54,812 nucleotides of DNA from Chromera velia. Taxonomy: Eukaryota; Sar; Chromeraceae. The position numbers and the translations under genes are program-made. Location of the stretch: assembly GCA_018398765.1 (NCBI GenBank), contig JAHBMJ010000180.1:1-54812 (forward strand), given 5' to 3'. Positions 21,848 through 32,663 of the stretch are shown one piece after another (position 1 is the stretch's first letter; each line of letters opens with the position of its first letter). The notes beneath the pieces are model-generated. The model did not search any database. It saw only the letters and a list, made by a program, of their open reading frames with translations, and was not told the DNA's origin.

Positions 21848-24665
21848 ATGTCTGCCGCGCTCGAGGAGCCGATCAGGCAGTTCTTTCTGCTTATCATGGG
21901 GTCCATGGTCAGTTGCTGTGGCCACTTCCCTCATTTCTTGATTACCGTGCCTTTCCTGTGACTCCTTGATGACAACTGCTCATCGCATGCGTTGTGCTGG
22001 GACACCGTTGTTGCCTGCAGGTGTTCATGATGCAAACTGGGTTTGCATTCTTGTGCGCGGGACTGATCCAAGAGAAGAACGTCGTCAATATCTTGATCAA
22101 GGTGAGTGACTGATTGAGCTAGTGGCTGAATTTGTTGCCCCAGCTTCATGCCGAGGCTTCACCCACACAGTCCTGCGTCAGGGCGTTCCATCCATCCGTG
22201 CAGGGAGCAAAACAGACACTGGACCAAGCCCTACTTCCGTATACCATCCATCCGAGCCCTTCGCATACGGTCTTGAATCTGTGATTGCTGTCTATGTGCA
22301 GAACCTTCTGGACGCCTGTGTCGGCGCAATCCTCTACTGGCTCATCGGCTACGGTCTCGCTTACGGTGATGGTGTCCCAGGCAACGCTGCAGATGGGACT
22401 TTCTTGGGAACAACAAAGTTTGCCCTGTACAACGCAACAGACAGCGACTACGCAGACTGGTTCTTCCAGTACACTTTCTGTGCGACTGCTGCGACAATCG
22501 TTTCGGGTGCACTCGCAGAGAGAGTCAACTTCTACGCCTACATCTGCTACTGCATCTTCCTCACCGGGTTCGTGTACCCCATTGTGACCCACTGGGGCTG
22601 GACTTCGACCGGGTATCTGACAACTCTTGGATACGTGGACTTTGCAGGTGAGTGAGTGGCTGTCTATCTGGGAAGTGGGTGTGTGATGAGGGAGCGAGGG
22701 GGATCGAAAGGGGAAGGAGGGAATGAATGAATGAATGAATGAATGAATGAATGAATAAATGAATGAATGAATGAATTAGGGAGTGAGCAGGGAAGCGAGT
22801 GAGTGAGTGAGTGAGTAAGTAAGTAAGGGAGGGAGTAAGTGAGTGAGTGGGTGAGTGAGTACGCCTTGAAAGAAATGTTTCCGGAAGGATTTCGATGGCT
22901 TCTGTCTTCCTTTCAGTGTGATGAGAGAATGAATGAGTGAGTACACCAGCTTGTCTGCCTGCGTATCTCTCTGCAAGCTTTCATGTGGATTCGCTTCACA
23001 AACGTAATGTACATTGCATCATGAGAATGCAGGAAGCGGCCTTGTACACTGTGTGGGTGGAACCGCTTCTCTGGTCGGAGTGATCATTCTTGGGCCCCGA
23101 AAGGGACGATTCTCTTTTGAGAACGGAAGGAGAGTCGTCAACGAAATCCCCAGACACTCTGTACCCTTCGTTGTCCTCGGAACTTTCATCCTCTTCTTCG
23201 GTACGTCGATCTGACTGTAGGTACTCACGTGGTGGGTTGGTTGACTCTTCCTTCTTTGTTCCTTCTTTCTTCCCTTGCTTCATGTGTCTGCCCTTTTGCT
23301 TATTTCTTCGCTCTTCGATCGTATGTCCATCTGTACAAATCACCTTATATGTATTTGTTTTCCCGAAAGCAATACCAAGAATGCCCGAGGCGTCCCCTCC
23401 AACTGCAAGATCATGCAAGAAATTATGTAAGAACGAAATCGACGAAAAAAACAACAAGGAAAGAAATCAAACAGTTCTCCATCAAGAAGAAGTGCGTCGG
23501 TGTCTCACTGAACTACAGTCGACGCATTCTTTCTCTACTCTATCCGTACCCCTTTCTTTCTACCCGTTTCCCTGTTTTATCACGCTTTTGAAACAACGAA
23601 AGCAACGGTGCATTAAACAATTGTCCAGAATTCTTGCCACAGAATCGACTCGAGGTCATGTTTTGTGTGTCTGTCTGTCTGCCCTCTTTCTTTCTGCTGT
23701 CTGAATTAATGAAATAAATGCCTTCATGCAGGCTTCCTGGCCTTCAACGGTGGTTCTGTGCTCAACATCGCCTCGACTGCCGATGCTGTGGCGGTGATGA
23801 AGTCCGTGATCAACACGATCATCGCGGGGGCTGCCGGATGCATTTTCTCCCTTTTCTTCTCCGCCACTTTGACCAAGTACTCAAAGTACTCCCTCATCGA
23901 CGCGTCAGTCGGTCATACAAAATAGAAAATAGGGGGTTGCAAATTGATGTAGACAGACAACAGATAGACAACAGGCACGAGACACAATTCTCGGTCAGGC
24001 CGCCAAACAGCCAATCAATCATGTAGACGACAGAAAGAACAGAAATCAAAATATCTGTCAGCAAGCCGTGACGAAAAGACAGCCACTTGTCTTCTTCACA
24101 ATTTTTCATTTCGACGTTCTTGTGTTCTTCTTTCCTGACTTTCTTCTTTGTTCCTGCAGCTGCTGCGGCTGCCTTGGGGGTATGGTTGCCATCTGTGCCT
24201 CCGCAAACGACGTTGAGATCTGGGCAGCCCTGATCATCGGAGGCCTTGCAGGGATCTGGACGATCTACTTCGCGTCCCTGATGCAGAAGATGGGACTTGA
24301 TGACCCTGTGGACGCGGTGAGTTCGTGAGTGAGTGGGTGTCTTTTCTTTCCGGTCTTGCTCATTGGGTCTGTTTGTTTTGGTCGACTTCGTTCGCATAAA
24401 AGCGGTGCGCATGCGGGACTGTGATGTGAGGGACGTCATGGATTTTTCACTTTTTGCTCGTAGAAGAAGGGCGTGTGTCTGACAGGATATAAAAGCGAGA
24501 GACAGCGAATACGGTCCGGCAACAAGTGTGTGCATGCCCAGTTGATTTCATGCTGGTCCGTCCAATCTTTATTTACCATATGTATTTGCGTTTGGGAACT
24601 GTATTTCTGTATATCGGTCTGCCTGAGCTTCCATCTCCCCCCCCCCCTCTCTCTCTTTCTCTCTT

Positions 24666-24705
<40 letters not shown>

Positions 24706-25124
24706 GCACACACAGAGTCACTCAGTCATTCTTCTCCTCACTTTCTCTGCCTCACTGTGTCCATCTATGCCTCTCTGTCTCTCTCCGTGGTTGCATGCCA
24801 TCAGGTCGCCGTCCATCTAGCGGGCGGTGCCTTCGGTGTGATCATGCAAGCGTTCTTCTCGAAGTCGTATGGAATCTTCTACGGAAACAGCGATGGTGGC
24901 AGACAGCTCGGCTACCAGGTTGCCGGGCTGTGCGCAATCGTGGGGTGGACCGCCGTCACCCTTGGAGTTGTCTTCTTCCTCTTGAAGATTATCGGTCCGT
25001 TGCAAGGGTGGTGTTTCTCTGGCTGGCCGTCTTCCTGCATCACTAAGAGTTTTTTTCTAGTACCCCCTCAGTTTCTATTCTTGTCGGTCCCTGTTATGCC
25101 GTCATTCCCTCTTCCGTGTGTGTT

Positions 25125-25155
<31 letters not shown>

Positions 25156-25342
25156 ACAATTATGTGTGTCTGGATGCGCAGGACTCCTGAGAGTGAAGGA
25201 GGAGCTCGAAGAGGCGGGCCTGGATGCCGCCAAGCACGGAGAAATGGCTTACAACATGGAAAGATCCTTCTACAGAGGAAGCGGCTCAGGACCCCAGCAG
25301 AAGGTGGAGGCTGTCCCGGAGTCCGCTGAGGTGGAAGTCTAA
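21848..25342 (+). CDS. AMT: Ammonium transporter (AMT/MEP/Rh family), 8 exons
   Basis: Exons 21848-21907, 22021-22101, 22302-22647, 23033-23200, 23732-23903, 24160-24316, 24805-24994 and 25182-25342 give 444 residues with matching phases. Family features: [19 protein letters not shown] in helix 1, [13 protein letters not shown], and the twin-histidine pore pair (GLVHCVGG at His168 and VHLAGG at His332). These histidines line the pore that conducts ammonium or ammonia. About eleven hydrophobic helices are present, as expected for a plasma-membrane AMT trimer. The C-terminal tail ([20 protein letters not shown]) is the usual cytosolic regulatory tail, followed by a short acidic end. Length is normal for the family. 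Introns are 110-530 bases; intron 3 opens with GTGAGTGAGT and holds GAAT and GAGT arrays. Starting at this ATG gives [13 protein letters not shown] before the first helix. No signal sequence is evident. Confidence 0.93.
22717..22864. repeat. GAAT then GAGT/AAGT tetranucleotide arrays
   Basis: A run of about a dozen GAAT units is followed by GAGT and AAGT units, all within intron 3 of the ammonium transporter gene. Confidence 0.85.
24640..24706. repeat. CT dinucleotide run
   Basis: A C-run and a long CT/CTTT tract within intron 6 of the ammonium transporter gene. It lies about 100 bases before the acceptor and may act as extended pyrimidine tract. Confidence 0.85.
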
Positions 25343-27397
25343 ATGCATCCTTCCTTCCTTCCTTCGTTTGTTTCGTTTCAATGTTGTTCTTCTTTCTTTC
25401 TTTCTTTCTTCTGTGTCTGTCTGTGTCCCTTGTCGGATACCTCCCCTCCCCTTCGACCCCTCTCTGCACGCAGTTGCATCGACAAAATGATGTCGGAAGG
25501 AGAAGAGACAAAAAAAAACACGGAGTGCAGACAAGGCGCAAATGAGGTGTGCAAAGAAGATCAAACAGGCACAAACCAACGACCTGCTGTACATACAGGA
25601 GGCTGTGGCGGGAATCAACCTTTTGCTTCCCTGCTATCTCCTCTTACACAGACATCCACACAAGCGACGGTCGAAACAAAAAAAGCCTTGAAGCAAAGCC
25701 GGCACACGTGCCAACACAGGTCAACTTCTAATTATGGCGTCCATGCACTCATACTACAAATTCGCTATTCAATGTCAATAAATTCATTGAACATTTTCAC
25801 CTTTCGGCAAATCTTCTGCATGCGTCGAGTGCTGTAGTAAATAGACTTTTCGATCTGTCCAGGGGGAAAAGAGGGGGAGCACATGCGTACAACCGCCGGA
25901 ATAGGAAGAGAAAGAGAAACAGAGAGAGGGAGGGAGGGAGAGCTGGCACGTTCTTCCTGTTCTTCGTCGGAATCTCTCTCTGGCTGTCTCTTTTGCTATC
26001 CATTGCCATGCATTCATTTATTCTCTCCTCTTCTTTTCTAGCCCGATAAATGAAATGAATCTTCAGATCGACTGGCAACACAGTTTTGAAGCTGCTGCTG
26101 TCTCTGTGGTGCGTGAACTGGGTGGGTGGGTCCCGGGGGGATGCAGAAGGAAAGAATAAGAAAAGGCAGTAACGCGATCGACAAGAGAAAACCAGTTGAG
26201 GCTGAGGGACGCTTAAGTGTGGGTCCCGACGACCAACTGATACAACACACACCACAGAGAAGTTCCACAGGAGCGCTCTTTCTTCCCTTCATTCTGGTGA
26301 CAATTCTTTCTTCTTCTTCCCCCAGGAGAAATGGCAGAAAGAAGTGAGTGAGGCAGTGGGGGGAGAGTGTCATTAATGCCCTTTCGCTCCCCCAATGTGA
26401 ACGAGGCGTCTCGAAAGAGCCTTGCCCACATGATGGAAGAGAGTAAGCCTTGAACAAAGAAAGGAAGGAAGAAAGGAAGGAAGAAAGGAAGGAAGGAAGG
26501 AAGGGGGCCTGATCAAAACCAAACTCTTTCCTTTCCCTTCTGTCGTCGAAGAGATGTGAAAAAAAACGGCCGGTCGGTCAGAAAGTCGAGAGAGAGAGAG
26601 CAAATAAATAACTGAAAACACAGCATGGGTGTCTGCGAAGAAAAAGGGAGGGAGAGGCCTTGCCGCATGGGCCCTCTCTGCTCTTTTCTTGTCTACTTGT
26701 TGGTTGCCCAAAGCGGTAGCCACCCAATGACGTGACTGTGTGTGTGTGTGTATGTATGTGAAAAACCTCTAAGTGGCAAGTGAATGCGGAGATGTAGGGA
26801 GAAGGCTCGACTTTTCTGTCAGTAGCGAATCAGCTTTCGATCATTTAACCGATGTTCCCCAAGATCGACCAAACAGTCTGGTACACTGGTAATTAACGCT
26901 GCACCTTGCATCTTGAACCGTCTTTTGTTAACAGGATTGAGGTCGGCCTTCCTTCACTTCCAAATTCGTGCGACGTACTCGAATAATGAGTCGAATTCAT
27001 TCATTCATTCATTCAATATTTCTCACGAATTGATCGCTCGATCGTCGCTTGCTTTCTTTTGTTTTGTTTCCTGCATGAAAGTGCTTTGGTCAGTGCATGC
27101 ATCATCGAATTAAGTCAAACGTACACGGGCACGTGCTGATGGTCTGTCACTAGGTCTGTCAATCATACAGACGCAGTCAGAGTGACTGTCCGATCGATTG
27201 CAGTGTTTTTCGCATACATGAGTTGTCTGGTTAACTTCCAACTCAAGCAAACCAGGATGAGAGAAAAACCGGGGAACGATTTACCAGGTTCAAACATATT
27301 TGACAAGACATGCCACACTTCATGTAGGCGGGATGAACGTTACATTCGGAGCACTTCAGGCATGCATGGCTTTTTGCTGCGTTTACGGGGCATTGAT
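25343..27397. other. Intergenic; unresolved exon-like pieces on both strands
   Basis: This includes the 3' flank of the ammonium transporter gene. On the minus strand, 25854-25765 follows a strong pyrimidine tract and CAG. It reads IEKSIYYSTRRMQKICRKVK to a stop after FNEFIDIE. On the plus strand, 26041-26109 follows a good ttttctag acceptor and reads PINEMNLQIDWQHSFEAAAV. A further piece near 26365-26451 ends VNEASRKSLAHMMEESKP and stop. I could not join any set into a gene or name a family. The rest (26460-27397) is low-complexity purine-rich DNA and short frames. Confidence 0.3.
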
Positions 27398-28165
27398 TTA
27401 AAGTTTGTTCCTAGCGTCTAGCCTATACGTCTTTCATCTCTTCCTTCTGTCCTGGTTACTGCTCTCGCTGCTAGCTTTCTCTCTCATGCGACCTCATGCT
27501 TGACGCTCCTCCACCCGAATGCCTTCTTCGGCATTTGCTAGGTACTTCCTACCCCTCAGTTATGACCAGCGCACTGCCTACTCCTCCTTCCTCCCAGCCC
27601 TCCCCCTGCACTCCTCTGGTCCCCCGAATGCACGCGCTTGCCGCTTTCAGGTGGGCAATCTGCAGTCGGGCTCGGATCCGGCCGCACGTCTTGCTCACGT
27701 GTTGCCCCCATTTCTCACTCAATCGCTCTGCCACCCTCTTCAAGAACATCTTTGCCTCCCCCTCCATCGTCCCGTCGACCGCACTCACGAGTGGAGTGAA
27801 GTCGCACCCTCTGTCCACGCTTGCCTGCCCATGTTTCCTCTTCTTTTCTTCTGCTGCTGCTTTGAGGGTTTGAGTCCAGGTCACCTTCTCCCTCGAGGTG
27901 GCGTGTGGGTTTATCACCCTGGTATCGAAAATTGTCAGCCTTTGTGGAGCATAGGCCCCCCGGACTTGGAAGTCCCCCCTTAGCGCCAGACATCCCTGTA
28001 CCTCCCCTTCCTCCCTAATGATCGGCTCCTTTGCGTGGACCGCTCCCGCGGGGTATGCTTCTGCTGCTAGACTCGCCCACGTACGGTTGACTTCGTCATG
28101 TCGTAGCGTGGGCAGTCCCCCGACTGGGCAGTTCAGGGCATGTTGCAGACTCCTGCGTTTAGCAT
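27398..28165 (-). mobile_element. Relic of a LINE-like retroelement, C-terminal part
   Basis: On the minus strand the frame is open from about 28165 to a stop at 27549 (~205 codons). It begins [20 protein letters not shown], then [14 protein letters not shown], then DFQVRGAY...DTRVINPHA. It ends [16 protein letters not shown]...[20 protein letters not shown]. This order (HAL-C-GG..RH-E, D...D.RV.NPHA, then a K-W helical segment ending CIRG.R) matches, from memory, the region downstream of reverse transcriptase in retroelements of algae and cnidarians. The acidic/basic pattern may be a restriction-enzyme-like nuclease fold. The 3' untranslated part runs to ~27398. The 5' part, including the reverse transcriptase, is missing. 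A second copy lies inverted at 44191-44616. Confidence 0.65.
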
Positions 28166-29541
28166 GTACATAAGGACATAAACGCTAGCAAAAACGTACA
28201 AATTAAATCGTTAGTAAAACATGTTTCCTAGCATGTTTCCTATATTAATTTATCATTTAACATTGTATAGTTCTATTGCTTTATTCGCTATTGCGTCTAG
28301 TATTGCATAGGCCACTGCTCTCACGACTAGTCTCACGATTTGATTACTATAGAATGAATAATTTAAACTAGAATCTAACTAGGAATCTAAATTCTTTAAT
28401 TGTTATTCGGATAACTCCTGATGATATGCATGCTGCGTGCATAGATTTAAATTTCAAGTTCAAAGTTCTATCTAAATAACTACTTAAATTTTTATAACTT
28501 CAAAAAACTTATTTAAAAAAATGTTTAAACTTTAAAACACTTATATTTCCGATAAGTATTCCCGGTAGCCAACCGCAGGAAAAACCTACAGCACTCATGT
28601 TATACTATACCTGCAAGATAAATTAAGAAGCGTACGCCAAACGCCATTATAGTATATGATCGTATATCATTATTATCATATCTACTACTAGACTACTTTA
28701 GTCGTATATGCATTCCAGCATATAATGAAACGCATTAATTTCCCATCCTAGTTTCCGTCCATATAATGCTCACTGCATATATACACCCGTGAATTAATTT
28801 ACTGATCGGGAGGCTGTTTCCTCCACATATCTTCGCTCTGTCAGGCATGACGCGCACTCCAGCGTCCTCGCCGTCCGGAGTGCTCCCCTCAGGTCGCCCA
28901 CGCAAAACAGAGAGGCTGAGAGAGCACAATTTGCGTGGAGAAAAAGACGAGACAAAAGAGGTCACACTGTTGAATTCAATCTTTCATGCAATCATGCATG
29001 CAGAATTAAAGCGGGGAAGAACAGGTGGTCGAAGACATCGACCACGCAGACAAAATACAAAGACAGCTAGGCAGGCCTCAACAACGACAGACAAAAGAAG
29101 AAGAGCCACTGCAATGACTACGCACAGTTCAATTAATGTGCTTGTGCAAGGTCCAGCCACAGGCCCCACAGATCGACCCATTTGATTTCCCCTCCATGAC
29201 TTCGGATTCTAAAAGCTTTTGATTTTTTACTTTAATTCATCAGACGGCCGGGCACAGCCAGACAGATAGATAGACAGAGAGACAAAGAGACAAAACGTTC
29301 CTGCATCGCCTGCAGGTCCAACTCCGGCACCCCAGATTAGTCGCCTGATTCCCCCCCCCTTCTTTTTCCTGTGTTCCCTCCCACCCCAGTAGAGCTACTC
29401 ACTTCCTCCCCTCTCTCCTGTCCTTCTGCTAATTCACTCACCCCCACCTACAAGATAGAATGCACAGACAGAGAAACTGACAGACAGTCTAACGATTGAA
29501 TTGAGTGCATCTTTTCTTCTTCTCTTCACTCCTCTCTTCAA
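28166..29541. other. AT-rich then mixed intergenic DNA
   Basis: About 28170-28800 is AT-rich without open frames. 28850-29541 has short open frames of basic composition on the plus strand and GACA/GATA-type short repeats near 29260-29300. This lies downstream of the J-protein gene, so part is probably its 3' untranslated region. No gene supported. Confidence 0.55.
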
Positions 29542-31861
29542 CTAGAGTTCTTCCCTCACGGGCTGGTCTTTCTCCTCCCACTCAATTCCCACAATGTACC
29601 TCATGATCTTGCCCAGCATGTCCATTGCTGTGATTGCGGGGTGGGCGTGGTCTTCGTTGTAGTCCAACTCCATCTTTTCTATCCCCCTTTGACCCTCCCT
29701 GGTGACCCACACCTCAATGTACGGAAAATACTTCACATTGTAGCAAGGCGTGGAGCCGCAATCGATTGTTGCTACCTTTGCAACACCCTCCGCCTTCTGT
29801 GCCACTTTCCGCAAAGCTGATTGAACTCTATGACATGGGGGGCAACCAGGTTTGTAAAAGTCCGCAATCCAGACAGACGAGATCGAACCAGGACCCCTCG
29901 ACTTTCCCGTTTTTACCACAGGCTGCGACACCCTCTTTTCCAACTCTCTGATCGATTTGGCCTGCACGACTAACTGACGGGCAGATTCCTTTGCGGCCGT
30001 GAGAAGAGTCTTGGGGTCCATCGGACCTCCGTACTCTTCAAAGTCAAACCCTCCTGCGCCGAACTGGTTAGGGGGGAATACGTAGACGACTCCTGCAAGT
30101 AACATGAGGAGAGAGCAGGATATTCTTTTTGCCCTTATTCTTGTCAGAACTTCTTGGGAGATCGTCCAGCTGGTTGGGTGAGGGGGCAACGACAACTCTT
30201 GCAAGATAAGAAAATTCGAGAATCGCCTTGCGAATAAGATTGAGATGTACACACACACACACACACACACACAGACACACACACACACACGAACGAAGAC
30301 AGAGAGAGAGGGAGAGATGCAAGACCTCTGTTTCCGCACCGTCCTCTGCTTCTTTTACATACACACCAGACAAGGGACAAGGGAAAAGAAAAAAAGAAAA
30401 GGAGGAAACCAAAAAAGGAAAAAAGAAGAAACAGATCGCGCGAGCTGTGTGTGTGAAAGAAAGGGAATCCGTGTGTCTGTGTGTGTGGAATAGAAAACAA
30501 AAGCACCCTTCATGAAGGAGAACAGAAAAGCAAGGGAGATGACAAAAGGGCAGCGAGGGAGGAAGGGAGGGAGGAAAGGGAACAAAAAGATCGACGCAAG
30601 AAAGAAGTCCATGCAAGGGACGAACGGACCGTAGTGGCTGACGCCAAATCGGTGGCACTGCCGGACATCGAAAGCGCAGTTGACGGCTCCGATTCGAATT
30701 TTGTTGAATTTCGGGTTGTCGTGAGTCATCTTGGCTGCTGCTGCGAGTTTGGGCATGTTCTGCAACAAGTACCGAAGGGCAAGCAGTAGGCAGCAGGGAA
30801 AACAAAATGGGATAGCTAGGGATCAACCCAGGTGGTCACACATGCATGATGAAGAGTCAGTGACTGTCCGAGGAGGGCGAGGCCACTCAACCCGGCTGGA
30901 CGAAAGGGCGGGGGGATGAGGTCGGAGAGCGGGGAGGAAAGAGAGGAAACGCTTACGAAAGAAGGTGGACAGAAGGACAAAGGAGACCAACAAAAACGAA
31001 ACGAATGGGCCAAAGGGCAGGCACAAATTGAGTGACAGAGCTCGGGAAAAGCAGAGGCAAAAAAAAGCAACGGAAGGAAAGGAGGAGGGTTGAAGAGGAC
31101 GTGAGGTCAGCAAGGGGGTGTGTAGGGGGNGGGGGGGGGGGGGGAATAGATGGAAAGACAGCAGGGGAAGACAGTGAGGCAGAAAAATGTTCGGTCACAG
31201 CAAATGGATTCCTTGAGGTAGAAACGAGGTATCCGGAGATACTTTACGGACTGAAAAGGCGTCCAGGAGGAGACAGAGAGAGAGAAACTGGCAAGCCGCC
31301 CGCAGGAACAGGGAGAGAGACGGAAGCATGTGGTGATCCTCAATCCAATTCTGCACGGGGGGCAGCAGGGCGCAAAAAAAGGCTGTGACTGACCGCATGA
31401 CAGCCCCCACAGTTTGGATGATAAAAGGTGACCAGCCAGACGTTTTCACTCCGTGTGAGCAGTTCATCGATGTTTGCTCTCCACATCAGAGCAACATAAG
31501 GCTTCCCCTTGTACAGATCTGACAGTCTCATACTCCGAAGTTGCGTGGCGTAGTCCTTCACCTGCTCCCACTTCATTCCTGTCCAGTCATCATGACCGTA
31601 CTCGTCATATATTGATTTCGATGACGCATCTGAGAGGATCTCATAGGCAGCGGCAATTTCCGAGAATATCCTCTGAGCATCTTTTTCTTTGTTTTTGTCT
31701 GGGTGATATTGCATGGACAGTTTTCTGTATTGTTTCTTGATGTCACTTATTGTCGCCCCCCTGTCCAGCTGCAACACTTTGTAAAAGTCTCCGCTTGCCA
31801 GCGACCTCCAGAAAGAAAGGAATTTGACAAGCAGACATAACAGAACTGAATGGTTCCACAT
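29542..31861 (-). CDS. ER J-protein with two thioredoxin-like domains (ERdj5-like)
   Basis: Exons 31861-31394, 30759-30630 and 30092-29542 join in phases 0 and 1 to give ~382 residues. Residues 1-22 form a hydrophobic signal peptide (WNHSVLLCLLVKFLSF). Residues ~24-90 are a J domain (FYKVLQLDRGATISDIKKQY) with the HPD motif at 53-55 for stimulating an Hsp70/BiP. A first thioredoxin-like domain has CGGC at ~152-155 (TFYHPNCGGCH), and a second has CPPC at ~283-286 (ADFYKPGCPPCH). The protein ends VREEL, close to KDEL-type ER retention signals. This is the plan of ERdj5/DNAJC10, which reduces wrong disulphides for ER-associated degradation, but with two thioredoxin domains where animal ERdj5 has more. 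An upstream in-frame ATG at 31903 is possible, but 31861 places the signal peptide at the start. Intron 1 contains an ambiguous base in a G-run at ~31130. Confidence 0.85.
30246..30291. repeat. CA dinucleotide microsatellite
   Basis: A (CA)n run with one CAGA interruption in intron 2 of the J-protein gene, followed by a GA-rich tract. Confidence 0.9.
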
Positions 31862-32663
31862 TGTCGGAACCGAACAACAGCTGGCTTGGAGGAAAAAGAT
31901 CAAGTACCAAAGCCAACTCTCCGTCTACCTGGGAGGTGAAAGGGCGGGATGAACAGTAAAGAGGACCTCTCTTCGCGACATGCATGCAGCTCTCGTAGTG
32001 GAATGCTTTGCTCTAACAGCTTGCCTGTCGTGTTTGGACAATGTTTGGACAGCGGATTAATTGTCAAGTGCGAAAGTAGATTTTGTGACACTGAGGCAAG
32101 CTGCATGGACCCTCAGTACGAGCGCATTTTGCGCGCGACGAATATAGCCCGATGCCGATGCATGCAGGACCCGCGCGGCCCGGCGGCGCGCGGCCACGGG
32201 TCCGAGTTATTAAAACGCGCATTCGAATTCACTGCAGCTGGGCTATGCTTGCTAGACTTGAGAACTGTCAGATTCAAGCAATGAGGGATCCATTCGCTCC
32301 ACTGAGATGATGCTGGAACTCTTGACTGTAGGGGTCCTTAGCAAAGCGTTACCAGAAGGAGGGACAGCTTGATTGATATTTGTGGTGTTCAGCACCTAGC
32401 TGTCTGCATGAGAGAATCCGGCTGCCTCGTTTGCACTCTCTCGACGTAGGAGCCTTTCCGACGACAACCTGAACGATGAAAACGAAACGAGGGAATTTTA
32501 GATTGTGAGCAGACACAAATTTATAGAGATGCGGCTTTTTTGTATAGAAGATCACCCAAGAGAGCCGTGGCACAGCGCAGTGCTTTGTGAGAAATAGCTG
32601 ACCTATCAATGCCGTCTCCGACTTTTGCCATCCAACGTATTTCGTTTCAACTGAACATGCCAT
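31862..32663. promoter_or_regulatory. Shared upstream region of J-protein and helicase-PARP genes
   Basis: The two genes are head-to-head, 0.8 kb apart. A short very GC-rich, partly palindromic block (gcgcggcccggcggcgcgcgg) lies at about 32173-32195. The remainder is ordinary. Use as a bidirectional promoter is inferred from layout; no defined motif is seen. Confidence 0.35.

Noticed and set aside
31100-31150. Ambiguous base within a long G-run
   Set aside because: Lies in intron 1 of the J-protein gene and has no coding effect; it only marks local sequence uncertainty.
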